From a virus, in IMG/VR virus record IMGVR_UViG_3300020378_000020, positions 1 to 30,732 of that record: a stretch of DNA of 30,732 bases. The stretch is one strand, 5' to 3'. The translations under genes were made by a program, and so were the position numbers. This document shows, piece after piece, positions 7,102-14,988 of this stretch. The stretch's first letter is position 1. Each line of letters opens with the position of its first letter. The notes under the pieces were generated by a model. The model saw only the letters and a program-made list of their open reading frames with translations. It did not search any database and was not told the DNA's origin.

Positions 7102-8601
7102 ATGAAAAAAATTACTACGCTAGAGCAAGCAAAGTCCACTATTACTAAAGAAACAACCGAGACATTTCATCTTGGGGCACTCAATATTGGTCAAGAAAGT
7201 CTAGACCAAGAAACCTTTGACATAATGAACTGGATGTTCGAAGAGATACTTCCACCACTTAAAATTTTTAAATGGGGTGATATACTTCAACAGAGAAAAG
7301 ATAAAAAGTTCATGGGTTTTAATGGAATGCAAAATAAAGCAATACCATATCACACATATCTACATAAGGGGTATTCGTCTCTTAAAATGCAAGGAAACCA
7401 CGCAGGATTTGGTTTTAAGACACTAGACGGTACAGAAAAATCAATTACCGATTCTATGATTCCACATTACGATGAGATGGTGGGGTCGTGTTATTATCAT
7501 GGTGCAAAAGGACACTGGTTAACACAAAGTATTATGGAAGAAGGACTTTGGGCACCAATCCAAGGATACACTAGAACTGCAGGTGGTAAGTGTCAATTAA
7601 CAATTCACCCAGGCTCTGTTCGTTCCTGTATATTCGAAGAAATGGAAAATGAAGATATGGAACTAATGATATGGGATAGGACTGGTGATTTAGATTTTCT
7701 ACCAAGTGCAACATTCCAAAATGCATTAGATTACTGGAAAGGTAAATTAGATAAAAAGGAAAGACACCTTAATATATCATTTCTATTCACGAGAGGTGCA
7801 ATAGAATGGCAAACAGATTTAGCAGAATTAGGATTTAGAGAAAAGGTATTTGAATTTAACAAAAGAATTACCGAACTTTCTGCAGGTAAACCACTTTCCA
7901 TATACATTGGATATGATAGTACAATGAATGATTTAGAGAAAGTGTGTGAGAAATCAATTAGAGATACAATTCGACTTGCACATTCAACTGGGGAAGGAGA
8001 ACAATACATGAAGTATGACCCAGTTATCAAATTGCTTGACATTTCTAAACTTCCCGATTATAATAGGGAGTACGCAAATCAAAGTACTGAATTTACATAC
8101 AGTAGATTCTTAATTCCATATCTAGAAAATTACGAAGGATTTAGTTTATTCATAGATAACGATTTCATATTTAAGAAATCTCTATTACCTATGTTTTATT
8201 ATCTCAATCCTAATGATGCAGTTGCGTGTATCAAATACCCACAATATCAACATGATGAATCTAAATTTAATGGAGAAGTTAATATAGACTATCCATGTAA
8301 GTTGTGGTCTTCAATGATGTTCTTCAATAACAGTCATGAGGACTGTAAGAAGTTAACACCTGAAGTAGTAAACACTTGGACTGGAAAACAATTACACCAG
8401 TTTGAGTGGACTAACGCAATATCCGAAATACCTCAAAAATACATATTTGTGGAAGGTTATGACAATCCTGATGAAAAATGGGATTACACTGGAATCCATT
8501 ACACTAGGGGAGGCCCATGGATAAATGATATGGATTATTCGTCAATAAATAATCTTGAAGTGTACCACAAGTACAAAAACCTCTATGACAACACAAAATA
8601 A
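7102..8601 (+). CDS. GT8-like (glycogenin-type) glycosyltransferase with N-terminal extra domain
   Basis: In this 499-residue protein the C-terminal half looks like a GT-A family 8 glycosyltransferase. It has an SIYIGYDSTMN strand near residues 264-274, an EFTYSRFLIPYL segment, and LFIDNDF with Asp352-Asn-Asp354 as the metal/nucleotide-sugar DxD motif. NDAVACIKYP follows. Family 8 enzymes move sugars from UDP- or similar donors; glycogenin modifies tyrosine. Residues 1-260 are not part of that fold. They contain GLWAPIQGY and LTIHPGSVRS, faintly recalling ParB/substrate-binding sequences, but I do not identify them. It lies directly after two Tyr/Pro-rich repeat proteins, so virion glycosylation is a reasonable inference; host surface modification is the alternative. 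Confidence 0.7.
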   Translation: MKKITTLEQAKSTITKETTETFHLGALNIGQESLDQETFDIMNWMFEEILPPLKIFKWGDILQQRKDKKFMGFNGMQNKAIPYHTYLHKGYSSLKMQGNHAGFGFKTLDGTEKSITDSMIPHYDEMVGSCYYHGAKGHWLTQSIMEEGLWAPIQGYTRTAGGKCQLTIHPGSVRSCIFEEMENEDMELMIWDRTGDLDFLPSATFQNALDYWKGKLDKKERHLNISFLFTRGAIEWQTDLAELGFREKVFEFNKRITELSAGKPLSIYIGYDSTMNDLEKVCEKSIRDTIRLAHSTGEGEQYMKYDPVIKLLDISKLPDYNREYANQSTEFTYSRFLIPYLENYEGFSLFIDNDFIFKKSLLPMFYYLNPNDAVACIKYPQYQHDESKFNGEVNIDYPCKLWSSMMFFNNSHEDCKKLTPEVVNTWTGKQLHQFEWTNAISEIPQKYIFVEGYDNPDEKWDYTGIHYTRGGPWINDMDYSSINNLEVYHKYKNLYDNTK

Positions 8602-8612
8602 TGTGGTATAAT
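8585..8612 (+). promoter_or_regulatory. Sigma-70-type promoter with extended -10
   Basis: ATGACA (8585-8590), a 16-base spacer and TATAAT (8607-8612), preceded by TG-N (TGGTATAAT), make a near-consensus host promoter. It overlaps the end of the glycosyltransferase gene. The predicted mRNA has a short leader with AGGAAAA before the ATG at 8636, so the downstream genes can be expressed independently of late transcription. Confidence 0.65.
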
Positions 8613-8635
8613 AGATAGATTATAGGAAAATTATT

Positions 8636-9205
8636 ATGAACGTAAGAAATGCTTTAATATTTACCGAAGACGGTAACCTTTTCGTTAGAAAACCTAACGG
8701 ACTTGAATATGAGTTTCAAAATGTAGATAGACCTGAGTTGGGATTTGAGTACGATGTTCTAGTATATGACGATATAGAAGTTAAAGTCGTAAAATGGAAT
8801 CCCGAAGTTAATTTTGATATGCAAGAAAAATCAGACCTTTCTCCTGATGAGAAAGATATGATTGAACAATACATTGCAAATTCAGAACCACCTCTAGGAG
8901 TAAATCTAAACAATCAATTAATGTCCAAATTGAACAATAGAGTAAATGATTTTTTGAAAGAATGTATTGATATACATGGATTTACAGATTTAACTGAAGT
9001 TACTTTTGCAGGAAGAGAAGGGTCAAATCACCCATGTCGTTCTAATGCAAGAAGAGTCATGGAATATGGTGATGCACTTTTTAACATACTAGACCAAATA
9101 TGTGCTGAAATCAAACAAACTCGTGAAGACATATTGAAAGAATATGAGGAGTATGAACAACATATTCCAATACCAACAAAACTTCCCGACCATCAACAAA
9201 GGTAA
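8636..9205 (+). CDS. Conserved-looking phage protein of unknown function
   Basis: I do not recognise this 189-residue protein. The N-terminal 65 residues look like a small beta domain (ALIFTEDGNLFVRKPNG, YDVLVYDDIEVKVVKW). An acidic linker follows. The C-terminal half is helical and contains a polar signature, EVTFAGREGSNHPCRSNARRV, then a Glu-rich tail with coiled-coil character. There is no signal peptide or membrane segment. It has a clear AGGA ribosome binding site and its own sigma-70-like promoter. It is followed after 3 bases by an oxygenase gene, so it is probably co-transcribed with the modification enzymes. Confidence 0.6.
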   Translation: MNVRNALIFTEDGNLFVRKPNGLEYEFQNVDRPELGFEYDVLVYDDIEVKVVKWNPEVNFDMQEKSDLSPDEKDMIEQYIANSEPPLGVNLNNQLMSKLNNRVNDFLKECIDIHGFTDLTEVTFAGREGSNHPCRSNARRVMEYGDALFNILDQICAEIKQTREDILKEYEEYEQHIPIPTKLPDHQQR

Positions 9206-9208
9206 AGT

Positions 9209-9919
9209 ATGGAGATAGTTCACTTAGATGAACCATTCAAAATACAAGACTTACCACTAACAAAGGTTTATGTATTAGATAATTGGTTAGCCCAACCCTT
9301 ACACCACCACTATGATTCGTGGATTTCTCGAAATAATATTTGGAGTAAAACAAATCAAGTTGAGAGTGGTTCGTCCACGGGTTTACCACATCATAGTTTT
9401 TGGGGTGCAACCTTTTTTAGACATAATTATGCGATTGATAGGGATACTAAAGTTGAAGAAACTTGGTTTACAAGATACCTAGATAGAAGACTACAAACTG
9501 AATTCGGGTTTAAGTGGGTTAGGTTTCAGTATGCAGGTTTAAACTCGCAAACTGTAGGATTACAAGGAACAACCCATTCAGATTGCGATAAAGACGATGC
9601 TTGGAATCTTTCGTTTTTATACTATCCAAATAGATTTTGGAATCCTGCGTGGGGTGGAAGATTGAGATTCTATGATTCACCACAACAAGGATTAGACGGA
9701 AGAGACGAACATATTAAAAATCACCAAATAGGTGAGGTTGATTTTAAACCAAATAGACTTATTATGTTTGACGGAAGAATACCACATGGTGCAGATGCAC
9801 CCGAAGAGTCTGCAAGATATATGGACAGAAGGTCACTTGTAATTCGTGGAGACGAAGTAAGACTAGAAGAAGAAGGAGAGAATTATCATGCCAACGATAG
9901 ATTTTCATACATACGATAA
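9209..9919 (+). CDS. 2-oxoglutarate/Fe(II)-dependent oxygenase (prolyl-hydroxylase-like)
   Basis: This 236-residue protein has the double-stranded beta-helix iron triad. HSD motif: His123 and Asp125 in GTTHSDCD. Distal His: His193 in IPHGA. A 2-oxoglutarate-binding Arg is near 207-208 (DRRSLVIR). The intervening SFLYYPNRFWNPAWGGRLRFY is the usual core of phage prolyl-4-hydroxylase-like enzymes. Such enzymes hydroxylate protein side chains, nucleobases or small molecules; the substrate is not encoded in the motif. Its position next to Pro-rich fibre proteins suggests a protein substrate, as inference. The last 32 bases overlap the next gene, whose ribosome binding site (AAGGAGAG) lies inside this one. 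Confidence 0.85.
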   Translation: MEIVHLDEPFKIQDLPLTKVYVLDNWLAQPLHHHYDSWISRNNIWSKTNQVESGSSTGLPHHSFWGATFFRHNYAIDRDTKVEETWFTRYLDRRLQTEFGFKWVRFQYAGLNSQTVGLQGTTHSDCDKDDAWNLSFLYYPNRFWNPAWGGRLRFYDSPQQGLDGRDEHIKNHQIGEVDFKPNRLIMFDGRIPHGADAPEESARYMDRRSLVIRGDEVRLEEEGENYHANDRFSYIR

Positions 9920-10826
9920 AGAAACAGTAAGAAACTTTAGACCAGTTCTCGCAAAATCTGTTGCTCCTAGTTGGTGGAAAAAGGCAAAAGTTGCTGAAGT
10001 GGTAAATGGTATAGTTGCAAAAACTATTAGGTCTTGTCCTGCAATGCAAGATTGGTTATCTTCAGGTTATCTAATCCTCGCAAATAGAGACATATATGTA
10101 AGAAATGGTGTAACACCTGAAGATTCAAATACAAGATTTTTCCATACCGAAGATACTGTATTGGACGAAATGGAAACTTATGCATCTGCAACACACCCAA
10201 CTATACAAATGCATGATGCATTCTCGTATATGTCTACAAGTGATGCACCAGTAAAAGATGCATTTAAAATGTCTAATCCTTGGAACATAACTACACCACC
10301 AGGCTATTCGTGTTTTTATCTAGACCCATTCTTATTTCAAAATGATTACTTTGCAACATGGCAAGGTATTATTGATACAGATAAATTCAATGTAAACAAA
10401 GATAACTCTCAAATTATCTTTTATCCTAAAGTGAATCATTCGTTTGTTATTAAGAAAGGAACACCTATATGTCAGGTAATTCCTTATCAAAGAGAAGAGT
10501 GGGTTGCAACGTATACAGTAAAAGACCATAAATCATATATTACTAATCTATCCGAATACACTACAGAAAGAGAAGACGGTCATAAGACTATGGCAGAATT
10601 ATCTAGAACAGGACTTGCAGATGAATTGCATAAGGCAGGGCCATATAAGAGAGGAAGAAGGTGGCAACCTAAACATAAAGATTTCAAAGAGGATTTAGAA
10701 GGGTGTCCATTCGACCCTAAAACAGGTAAATTAAAACCTGAGTTTCAACAAGAAATGGAAAAAAACTTTAAAGAAGAACAATTAAAAAGAACAGACTTAA
10801 ATTGGGACGGACAAGATGGCAGTTAG
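9888..10826 (+). CDS. DUF6065-like protein
   Basis: In this 312-residue protein, residues 28-65 (APSWWKKAK..., then IRSCPAMQDWLSSGYLI) and the aromatic-rich centre (PPGYSCFYLDPFLFQ, IIFYPKVNHSFVIKKGTP, ICQVIPYQREEW) resemble the DUF6065 proteins found in marine phages. These are often near oxygenases and glycan genes. The centre looks like a beta-barrel or cupin-like domain. The C-terminal 80 residues are Lys/Glu-rich and helical. The ATG at 9888 is supported by a strong AAGGAGAG seven bases upstream. The function is unknown; the family name is from memory of its signature and should be treated as tentative. Confidence 0.6.
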   Translation: MPTIDFHTYDKETVRNFRPVLAKSVAPSWWKKAKVAEVVNGIVAKTIRSCPAMQDWLSSGYLILANRDIYVRNGVTPEDSNTRFFHTEDTVLDEMETYASATHPTIQMHDAFSYMSTSDAPVKDAFKMSNPWNITTPPGYSCFYLDPFLFQNDYFATWQGIIDTDKFNVNKDNSQIIFYPKVNHSFVIKKGTPICQVIPYQREEWVATYTVKDHKSYITNLSEYTTEREDGHKTMAELSRTGLADELHKAGPYKRGRRWQPKHKDFKEDLEGCPFDPKTGKLKPEFQQEMEKNFKEEQLKRTDLNWDGQDGS

Positions 10827-11526
10827 ATTATTATTCCCAACCCCTATTTTTCATAGAAACTTTACACAAGAAAATCTTTCAGACGATAGAGGATTTGATA
10901 AAGATTATTGTTTAATGTTAAGAGATGAAATGGATGCGATGCGAAGAAGAGACCCAGTGGGTAGACAACTTTCAAATCAATATACAGGTTGGCAGTCAAA
11001 TGACGGGTGTGAGTCTAATCCTACTTTTCAAAAATGTATGAATAGAATCATAACATTTTTTAATGACGAAGCATTACCTTATCATGGATTAGACCCTAGT
11101 CTTTGTAAAATGGAAATAACAAATTCATGGGCAAACATTAACGACAATGGTGCTTGGAATGCACCACACTTACACAATGGGTGTTGGTATAGTGGTGTTT
11201 TTTATATACACGCAGAAGGTGATGAAGGACGTATTTCATTTCTTGATACACACCAAAAGGTTGCAGCTGATTTTCCTAACAGTCCTAGAACCCCAACTTC
11301 ATATCCTTTTTTACCTGTAACGGGTGAGTGTATATTGTTTCCAAGTGGTCTAATGCATATGGTTGAACCAAATCCTACAAATAAAGAAAGATATAGTATA
11401 TCATTCAACACTATTATAAATTACGAATCACTCGAATCAGGTCATGCAAGAAACGGTCAAATAGAAGACTATAATGAAAATGAATTTTTATTTGATTTAG
11501 ATATGAAAGGAAACCCAATCAGATAG
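10816..11526 (+). CDS. 2OG-Fe(II) oxygenase, LFPTPIF family
   Basis: This 236-residue protein opens with LLFPTPIFHRNF, the hallmark start of the Pfam 2OG-FeII_Oxy_5 (TIGR02466) family. It also carries NSWANIN (103-109), NAPHLHNGCWYSGVFYI with His118 and His120, and the distal half ECILFPSGLMHMVEPN (His181). ERYSISFN follows (Arg192). All expected ligand regions are present, so the enzyme looks intact. The substrate is unknown for the family. It overlaps the preceding gene by 11 bases and closes the modification cassette; the next gene has a separate late promoter. Confidence 0.88.
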   Translation: MAVRLLFPTPIFHRNFTQENLSDDRGFDKDYCLMLRDEMDAMRRRDPVGRQLSNQYTGWQSNDGCESNPTFQKCMNRIITFFNDEALPYHGLDPSLCKMEITNSWANINDNGAWNAPHLHNGCWYSGVFYIHAEGDEGRISFLDTHQKVAADFPNSPRTPTSYPFLPVTGECILFPSGLMHMVEPNPTNKERYSISFNTIINYESLESGHARNGQIEDYNENEFLFDLDMKGNPIR

Positions 11527-11534
11527 TCTAATTC

Positions 11535-11542
11535 TCTAAATA
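11535..11542 (+). promoter_or_regulatory. T4-type late promoter (TCTAAATA), predicted leaderless
   Basis: TCTAAATA is followed by five bases (GTATT) and then the ATG at 11548, the same spacing as at 1821 and 19221. The predicted +1 falls on the start codon and no ribosome binding site is visible. Confidence 0.6.
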
Positions 11543-11547
11543 GTATT

Positions 11548-11808
11548 ATGGAAATTGTAGTAGACGCTCATATCATTTGGAATGTAATTCTAACTTTAGT
11601 TTTAGGCCCTTTAGGGTTTCTAGTCAGAAACTTACTAGCGGAACAACAAAGACTATCTATTTTAATTAACAGAACTAGAGAAGAAGTTGCTAAAGATTAC
11701 GTCACTAGAGAACAAATTGAGAAAGATTTCCAAAGATTAATCGATACTATTGAAAGAATAGACGAAAAAATAGATAGACTCCAATCTAAGACTTACTTCC
11801 AAGAATAG
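11548..11808 (+). CDS. Small membrane-anchored coiled-coil protein
   Basis: This 86-residue protein has one hydrophobic helix (about residues 8-28, IIWNVILTLVLGPLGFLV). A charged heptad-like helix follows (EEVAKDYVTREQIEKDF, then LIDTIERIDEKIDRLQ) and probably forms a coiled coil. The layout is that of a single-pass protein with a long cytoplasmic or periplasmic stalk. It could be a lysis or superinfection factor, or a small virion protein; it shows no lipobox or endopeptidase motif. It has its own late promoter with no leader and sits between the oxygenases and the neck genes. Confidence 0.65.
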   Translation: MEIVVDAHIIWNVILTLVLGPLGFLVRNLLAEQQRLSILINRTREEVAKDYVTREQIEKDFQRLIDTIERIDEKIDRLQSKTYFQE

Positions 11809-11820
11809 GTTCCCAAATGG

Positions 11821-11828
11821 TATAAATA
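11821..11828 (+). promoter_or_regulatory. T4-type late promoter (TATAAATA) for the neck-terminase operon
   Basis: A perfect octamer is located 12 bases after the stop of the preceding gene. It would give a leader of about 29 bases before the gp13 ATG at 11863. Confidence 0.85.
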
Positions 11829-11862
11829 GTAGTAGTTAAGATTATTACTACTGGAAACTATT

Positions 11863-12678
11863 ATGGCAGCACCTAATTCAAAAGCAACATTTAAAGAATA
11901 CATCAAACGAGCATTAGGTCATCCTGTTGTTGAAATCAATATAGATGACGACCAATTAGACGATAGAGTCGATGAAGCACTGCAATATTTCCGTGAGTTT
12001 CACTACGATGGTTCAATTAAATGTTATTTAAAACATAAAATTACGCAAACTGAGATAGATTCATTTAAGACAAATGAAACACACTCAGCTGCAACAACTG
12101 GAACACAGGCAATCGCAAACCAAACTTACGAGGAAGGTAAGAATTATATAACACTTCCTGAACACGTTCTTTCAGTTATTAACATATTCCCATTCCATTC
12201 GGGAACCCAATCAAATATGTTTGATATTCAATATCAACTAAGATTAAATGACTTGTGGGATTTAACTTCTACAAGTGTTTTATATTACCACCAAGTGCAA
12301 TCTCATCTCGCACTTCTAAATCAGATGTTGGTCGGTCAAGTACCCATAAGATATAATATGCACGCTAATAGATTGTATATTGACTATAATGCAGAGAAAC
12401 TATCTGCAAATGAGTACATTATTATTGAATGTTATAGAAAGATAGACCCAAATGATATGACAGATGTCTATAACGATATGTGGTTGAAAAAATATGCAAC
12501 TGCAAAAGTTAAATATCAATGGGGTGAAAATTTATCAAAATTCCAAGGTATCGCATTACCAGGCGGAGTGACACTTGATTCTGAACGTATGAAGACTGAA
12601 GCACAAGAAGAAATCACAAAACTAGAGGAAGAATCAAGGTTAAATTACGAAATGCCTGTTATGGACATGATGGGGTAA
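11863..12678 (+). CDS. gp13: Neck protein gp13
   Basis: This 271-residue protein matches the T4 gp13 head-completion family. The N-terminal signature is FKEYIKRALGHPVVEINI, then DDQLDDRVDEALQYFREFH. The conserved C-terminal half includes LYIDYNAEKLSANEYIIIE and WLKKYATAKVKYQWGENL. In T4, gp13 and gp14 form the neck that seals the filled head and receives the tail. T4 gp13 is slightly longer (about 309 residues). Downstream, gp14 begins 4 bases after the stop, as expected for subunits made together. Residues about 73-87 (AATTGTQAIANQTYE) look like a variable loop. Confidence 0.92.
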   Translation: MAAPNSKATFKEYIKRALGHPVVEINIDDDQLDDRVDEALQYFREFHYDGSIKCYLKHKITQTEIDSFKTNETHSAATTGTQAIANQTYEEGKNYITLPEHVLSVINIFPFHSGTQSNMFDIQYQLRLNDLWDLTSTSVLYYHQVQSHLALLNQMLVGQVPIRYNMHANRLYIDYNAEKLSANEYIIIECYRKIDPNDMTDVYNDMWLKKYATAKVKYQWGENLSKFQGIALPGGVTLDSERMKTEAQEEITKLEEESRLNYEMPVMDMMG

Positions 12679-12682
12679 GGTT

Positions 12683-13540
12683 ATGCCTACTAACGTATTT
12701 TTCAACCACGCAGTTAACACCGAACAACACCTATACGAGGATTTAGTTGTTGAGTCTCTACGAATGTATGGACATGAGACTTATTATTTACCAAGACAAA
12801 TAATAGAAGAAGACACGATTCTAAATGAAGATGTCCAGTCTAAATTTGGTGATGCGTATTCAGTTGAAATGTATATTGAAAATGTAGAAGGGTATGAGGG
12901 TGAAGGTGACTTAATGTCTAAGTTTGGTGTCTCAGTTCGTGACACTGCAACTTTTGTAATATCACTAAGAAGTTGGGAAAGATTTATATCCTTAGACGGA
13001 AACCTTGCAACCTCACTTAGACCTAATGAAGGTGATTTAATACACTTACCACTTTCAGGTTCTATGTTTGAAATCAAATTCGTAGAACATGAGAATCCTT
13101 TTTATCAGGTTGGTAAATTATTTGTATTTAAACTTCAGTGTGAATTGTTTGAATACTCAGGAGAAGATTTCGATACTAATGTTACTGATATTGACCTTAT
13201 CGAAGACGAACAAGCATATCATATTGATATGACAATGGCTGCAGGTGGTTCAGGAAATTATGTTGCAAACGAGAATGTTACATTGAATAGTGTAGTGGTT
13301 GGAGAAGTTATTTCTTGGAACCCAACAACTAGACAACTTAAAATTAGAGATAACACTAAGACACTTGTGGTCGGAGATGTACTTGTTGGTGCAGACGGAA
13401 ATGCATCGCACACAATCGCAAGTATTGTTGACGTAATGACTATGAGTAACGATGGAGCTGCAGATAACTTAGACTTTGAACAGAAAGCAGATAATTACTT
13501 AGACTTCTCAGAGACAAACCCATTCGGTGAGGTTACATAA
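12683..13540 (+). CDS. gp14: Neck protein gp14
   Basis: This 285-residue protein is recognised by the gp14-type opening NVFFNHAVNTEQHLYEDL, then ESLRMYGHETYYLPR. The rest of the T4-like core includes FGVSVRDTATFVISLRSWER, SMFEIKFVEHENPFYQVGK and LFVFKLQCELFEYS. Near residues 188-250 there is an extra small beta domain (VTLNSVVVGEVISWN, DVLVGADGNASHTIASI) between the core and the C-terminal DFEQKADNYLDFSE segment. This partly explains why it is longer than T4 gp14 (about 256). It works with gp13 in neck assembly. The stop overlaps the gp15 start (TAATG). Confidence 0.92.
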   Translation: MPTNVFFNHAVNTEQHLYEDLVVESLRMYGHETYYLPRQIIEEDTILNEDVQSKFGDAYSVEMYIENVEGYEGEGDLMSKFGVSVRDTATFVISLRSWERFISLDGNLATSLRPNEGDLIHLPLSGSMFEIKFVEHENPFYQVGKLFVFKLQCELFEYSGEDFDTNVTDIDLIEDEQAYHIDMTMAAGGSGNYVANENVTLNSVVVGEVISWNPTTRQLKIRDNTKTLVVGDVLVGADGNASHTIASIVDVMTMSNDGAADNLDFEQKADNYLDFSETNPFGEVT

Positions 13541-14589
13541 TGTTTGGAACTCATTTTTATCACGAAACTATTAAAAGAAGTGTATCTATCTTTGGTACAC
13601 TGTTTAATAATATCACGATTAAAAAAACAAAGGCAGACGGAACTGTTCTTGCACAACAGATAGTTCCTATATCATATGGGCCTAAAGCAAAATGGTTAGC
13701 GAGATTAAACGAAGAACCAAATCTAAGTGATAATAATAGGAGTGCAATCAGTTTACCTAGACTTGCATTCGAAATTACAGGGTTTCAATATGATGCAGAT
13801 AGACAACAAAACAAACTAATCCGAACAGAAAAAGGTGGATTAAACGCAGACAAATCTAATCGGGGATTCCAGTATGCACCAGCGCCTTACACAATAAGTT
13901 TTACACTAAGTGTTCTTGCGAAACAAGCTAATGACGGACTTCAAATTGTAGAACAGATACTTCCATATTTCCAACCTGAATATACAGTCACCATGAAAAT
14001 GATTGACGATATGAGTGAAGTTAGAGACGTACCAATTACACTTACAGGTGTAGAAATGACAGACACCTACGAAGGAGACTTTACAGAAAGAAGAGTTATA
14101 GAACATACACTTACGTTCGATATGAAAATATACTTCTTCGGCCCAATATACAATGGTAAGATTATCAAGAATGTTATCGAAAGAACATATGTTAATCCTA
14201 GTGTTACTAAAGGATTTACGTCAACACAAATAACAGAGTCAGGTCTAGTGAAAGAAGTTAAACACTACGAACCTGCATTCGGTGAAGTTGCAAACGCACA
14301 AAGTTCAAGTACAACAGTAAATTTTGCGAGTGCAATAAATAGTTCTATAAGTGTTGGAGATGAGGTATTCGATACAGGTAATGCAACAAATCCTACAGTT
14401 AGTAGTATTGCAAATAATAAATTATCAGTTGTATTATCAAGTGCAATTACACTTTCGAAACCAACCACACTTAAATTTGTAGGTTCAGTAGACCCTGAAG
14501 ATACATTCGTAGTTGCAGAAACAGTGAATTTCTATGATGACGGAACGAGTAAAACATTCTCAGACAATCAGACAGAAGATGCGAGTTAA
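13540..14589 (+). CDS. gp15: Proximal tail sheath stabiliser gp15
   Basis: This 349-residue protein starts MFGTHFYHETIKRSVSIFGT, then LFNNITIKK. It contains PISYGPKAKWLARL, PRLAFEITGFQYDADRQ and YAPAPYTISFTLSVLAKQ, all typical of the gp15 family. gp15 caps the tail and sheath and connects them to the neck. T4 gp15 has 272 residues. The excess here is C-terminal: from about residue 253 there is an added beta domain (TTVNFASAINSSISVGDEVF and following), then an acidic tail ending NQTEDAS. The start codon is inside the gp14 stop, so the two are translationally coupled. Confidence 0.92.
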   Translation: MFGTHFYHETIKRSVSIFGTLFNNITIKKTKADGTVLAQQIVPISYGPKAKWLARLNEEPNLSDNNRSAISLPRLAFEITGFQYDADRQQNKLIRTEKGGLNADKSNRGFQYAPAPYTISFTLSVLAKQANDGLQIVEQILPYFQPEYTVTMKMIDDMSEVRDVPITLTGVEMTDTYEGDFTERRVIEHTLTFDMKIYFFGPIYNGKIIKNVIERTYVNPSVTKGFTSTQITESGLVKEVKHYEPAFGEVANAQSSSTTVNFASAINSSISVGDEVFDTGNATNPTVSSIANNKLSVVLSSAITLSKPTTLKFVGSVDPEDTFVVAETVNFYDDGTSKTFSDNQTEDAS

Positions 14590-14592
14590 ATT

Positions 14593-14988
14593 ATGGCAAA
14601 AGATATTGATTCAAAATTGGATGAAATCCTAGATATTTCTACCGATATTCAAAAAGAAACCAAAGTAGTTAAATTACCTGCTCGTGCAGAGTCGGTGGAT
14701 AACGACTACAAATATGGTCGTGAGACTCTCTACAATCTCGTAGAAAGAGGACAAGATGCAATAGACGGTATCTTAGACCTATGCAAAGAAACAGAACACC
14801 CACGTGCCTACGAAGTTGCAGGACAACTAATAAAAACAGTAGGTGATACTGCAGAAAAACTTTTAGACCTACAAAAGAAAGTAAAAGACTTAGAAAACGA
14901 AAACCCTAATTTGAGGTCACAAACAAATAATTTATATGTGGGTTCAACTTCAGAACTACAAAAGTTTTTGAAGAAAAATAAAGACTAA
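14593..14988 (+). CDS. gp16: Terminase small subunit gp16
   Basis: This 131-residue, mostly helical protein matches T4 gp16. Features are a central NDYKYGRETLYNLVERGQD helix, the AIDGILDLCKETEHPRAYEV segment, and a coiled-coil region (AEKLLDLQKKVKDLENEN). The small subunit forms a ring that recognises concatemeric DNA and stimulates the gp17 motor. It is somewhat shorter than T4 gp16 (164). It starts 3 bases after gp15, and its stop overlaps the gp17 start (TAATG), giving the usual 16-17 stoichiometric coupling. Confidence 0.92.
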   Translation: MAKDIDSKLDEILDISTDIQKETKVVKLPARAESVDNDYKYGRETLYNLVERGQDAIDGILDLCKETEHPRAYEVAGQLIKTVGDTAEKLLDLQKKVKDLENENPNLRSQTNNLYVGSTSELQKFLKKNKD

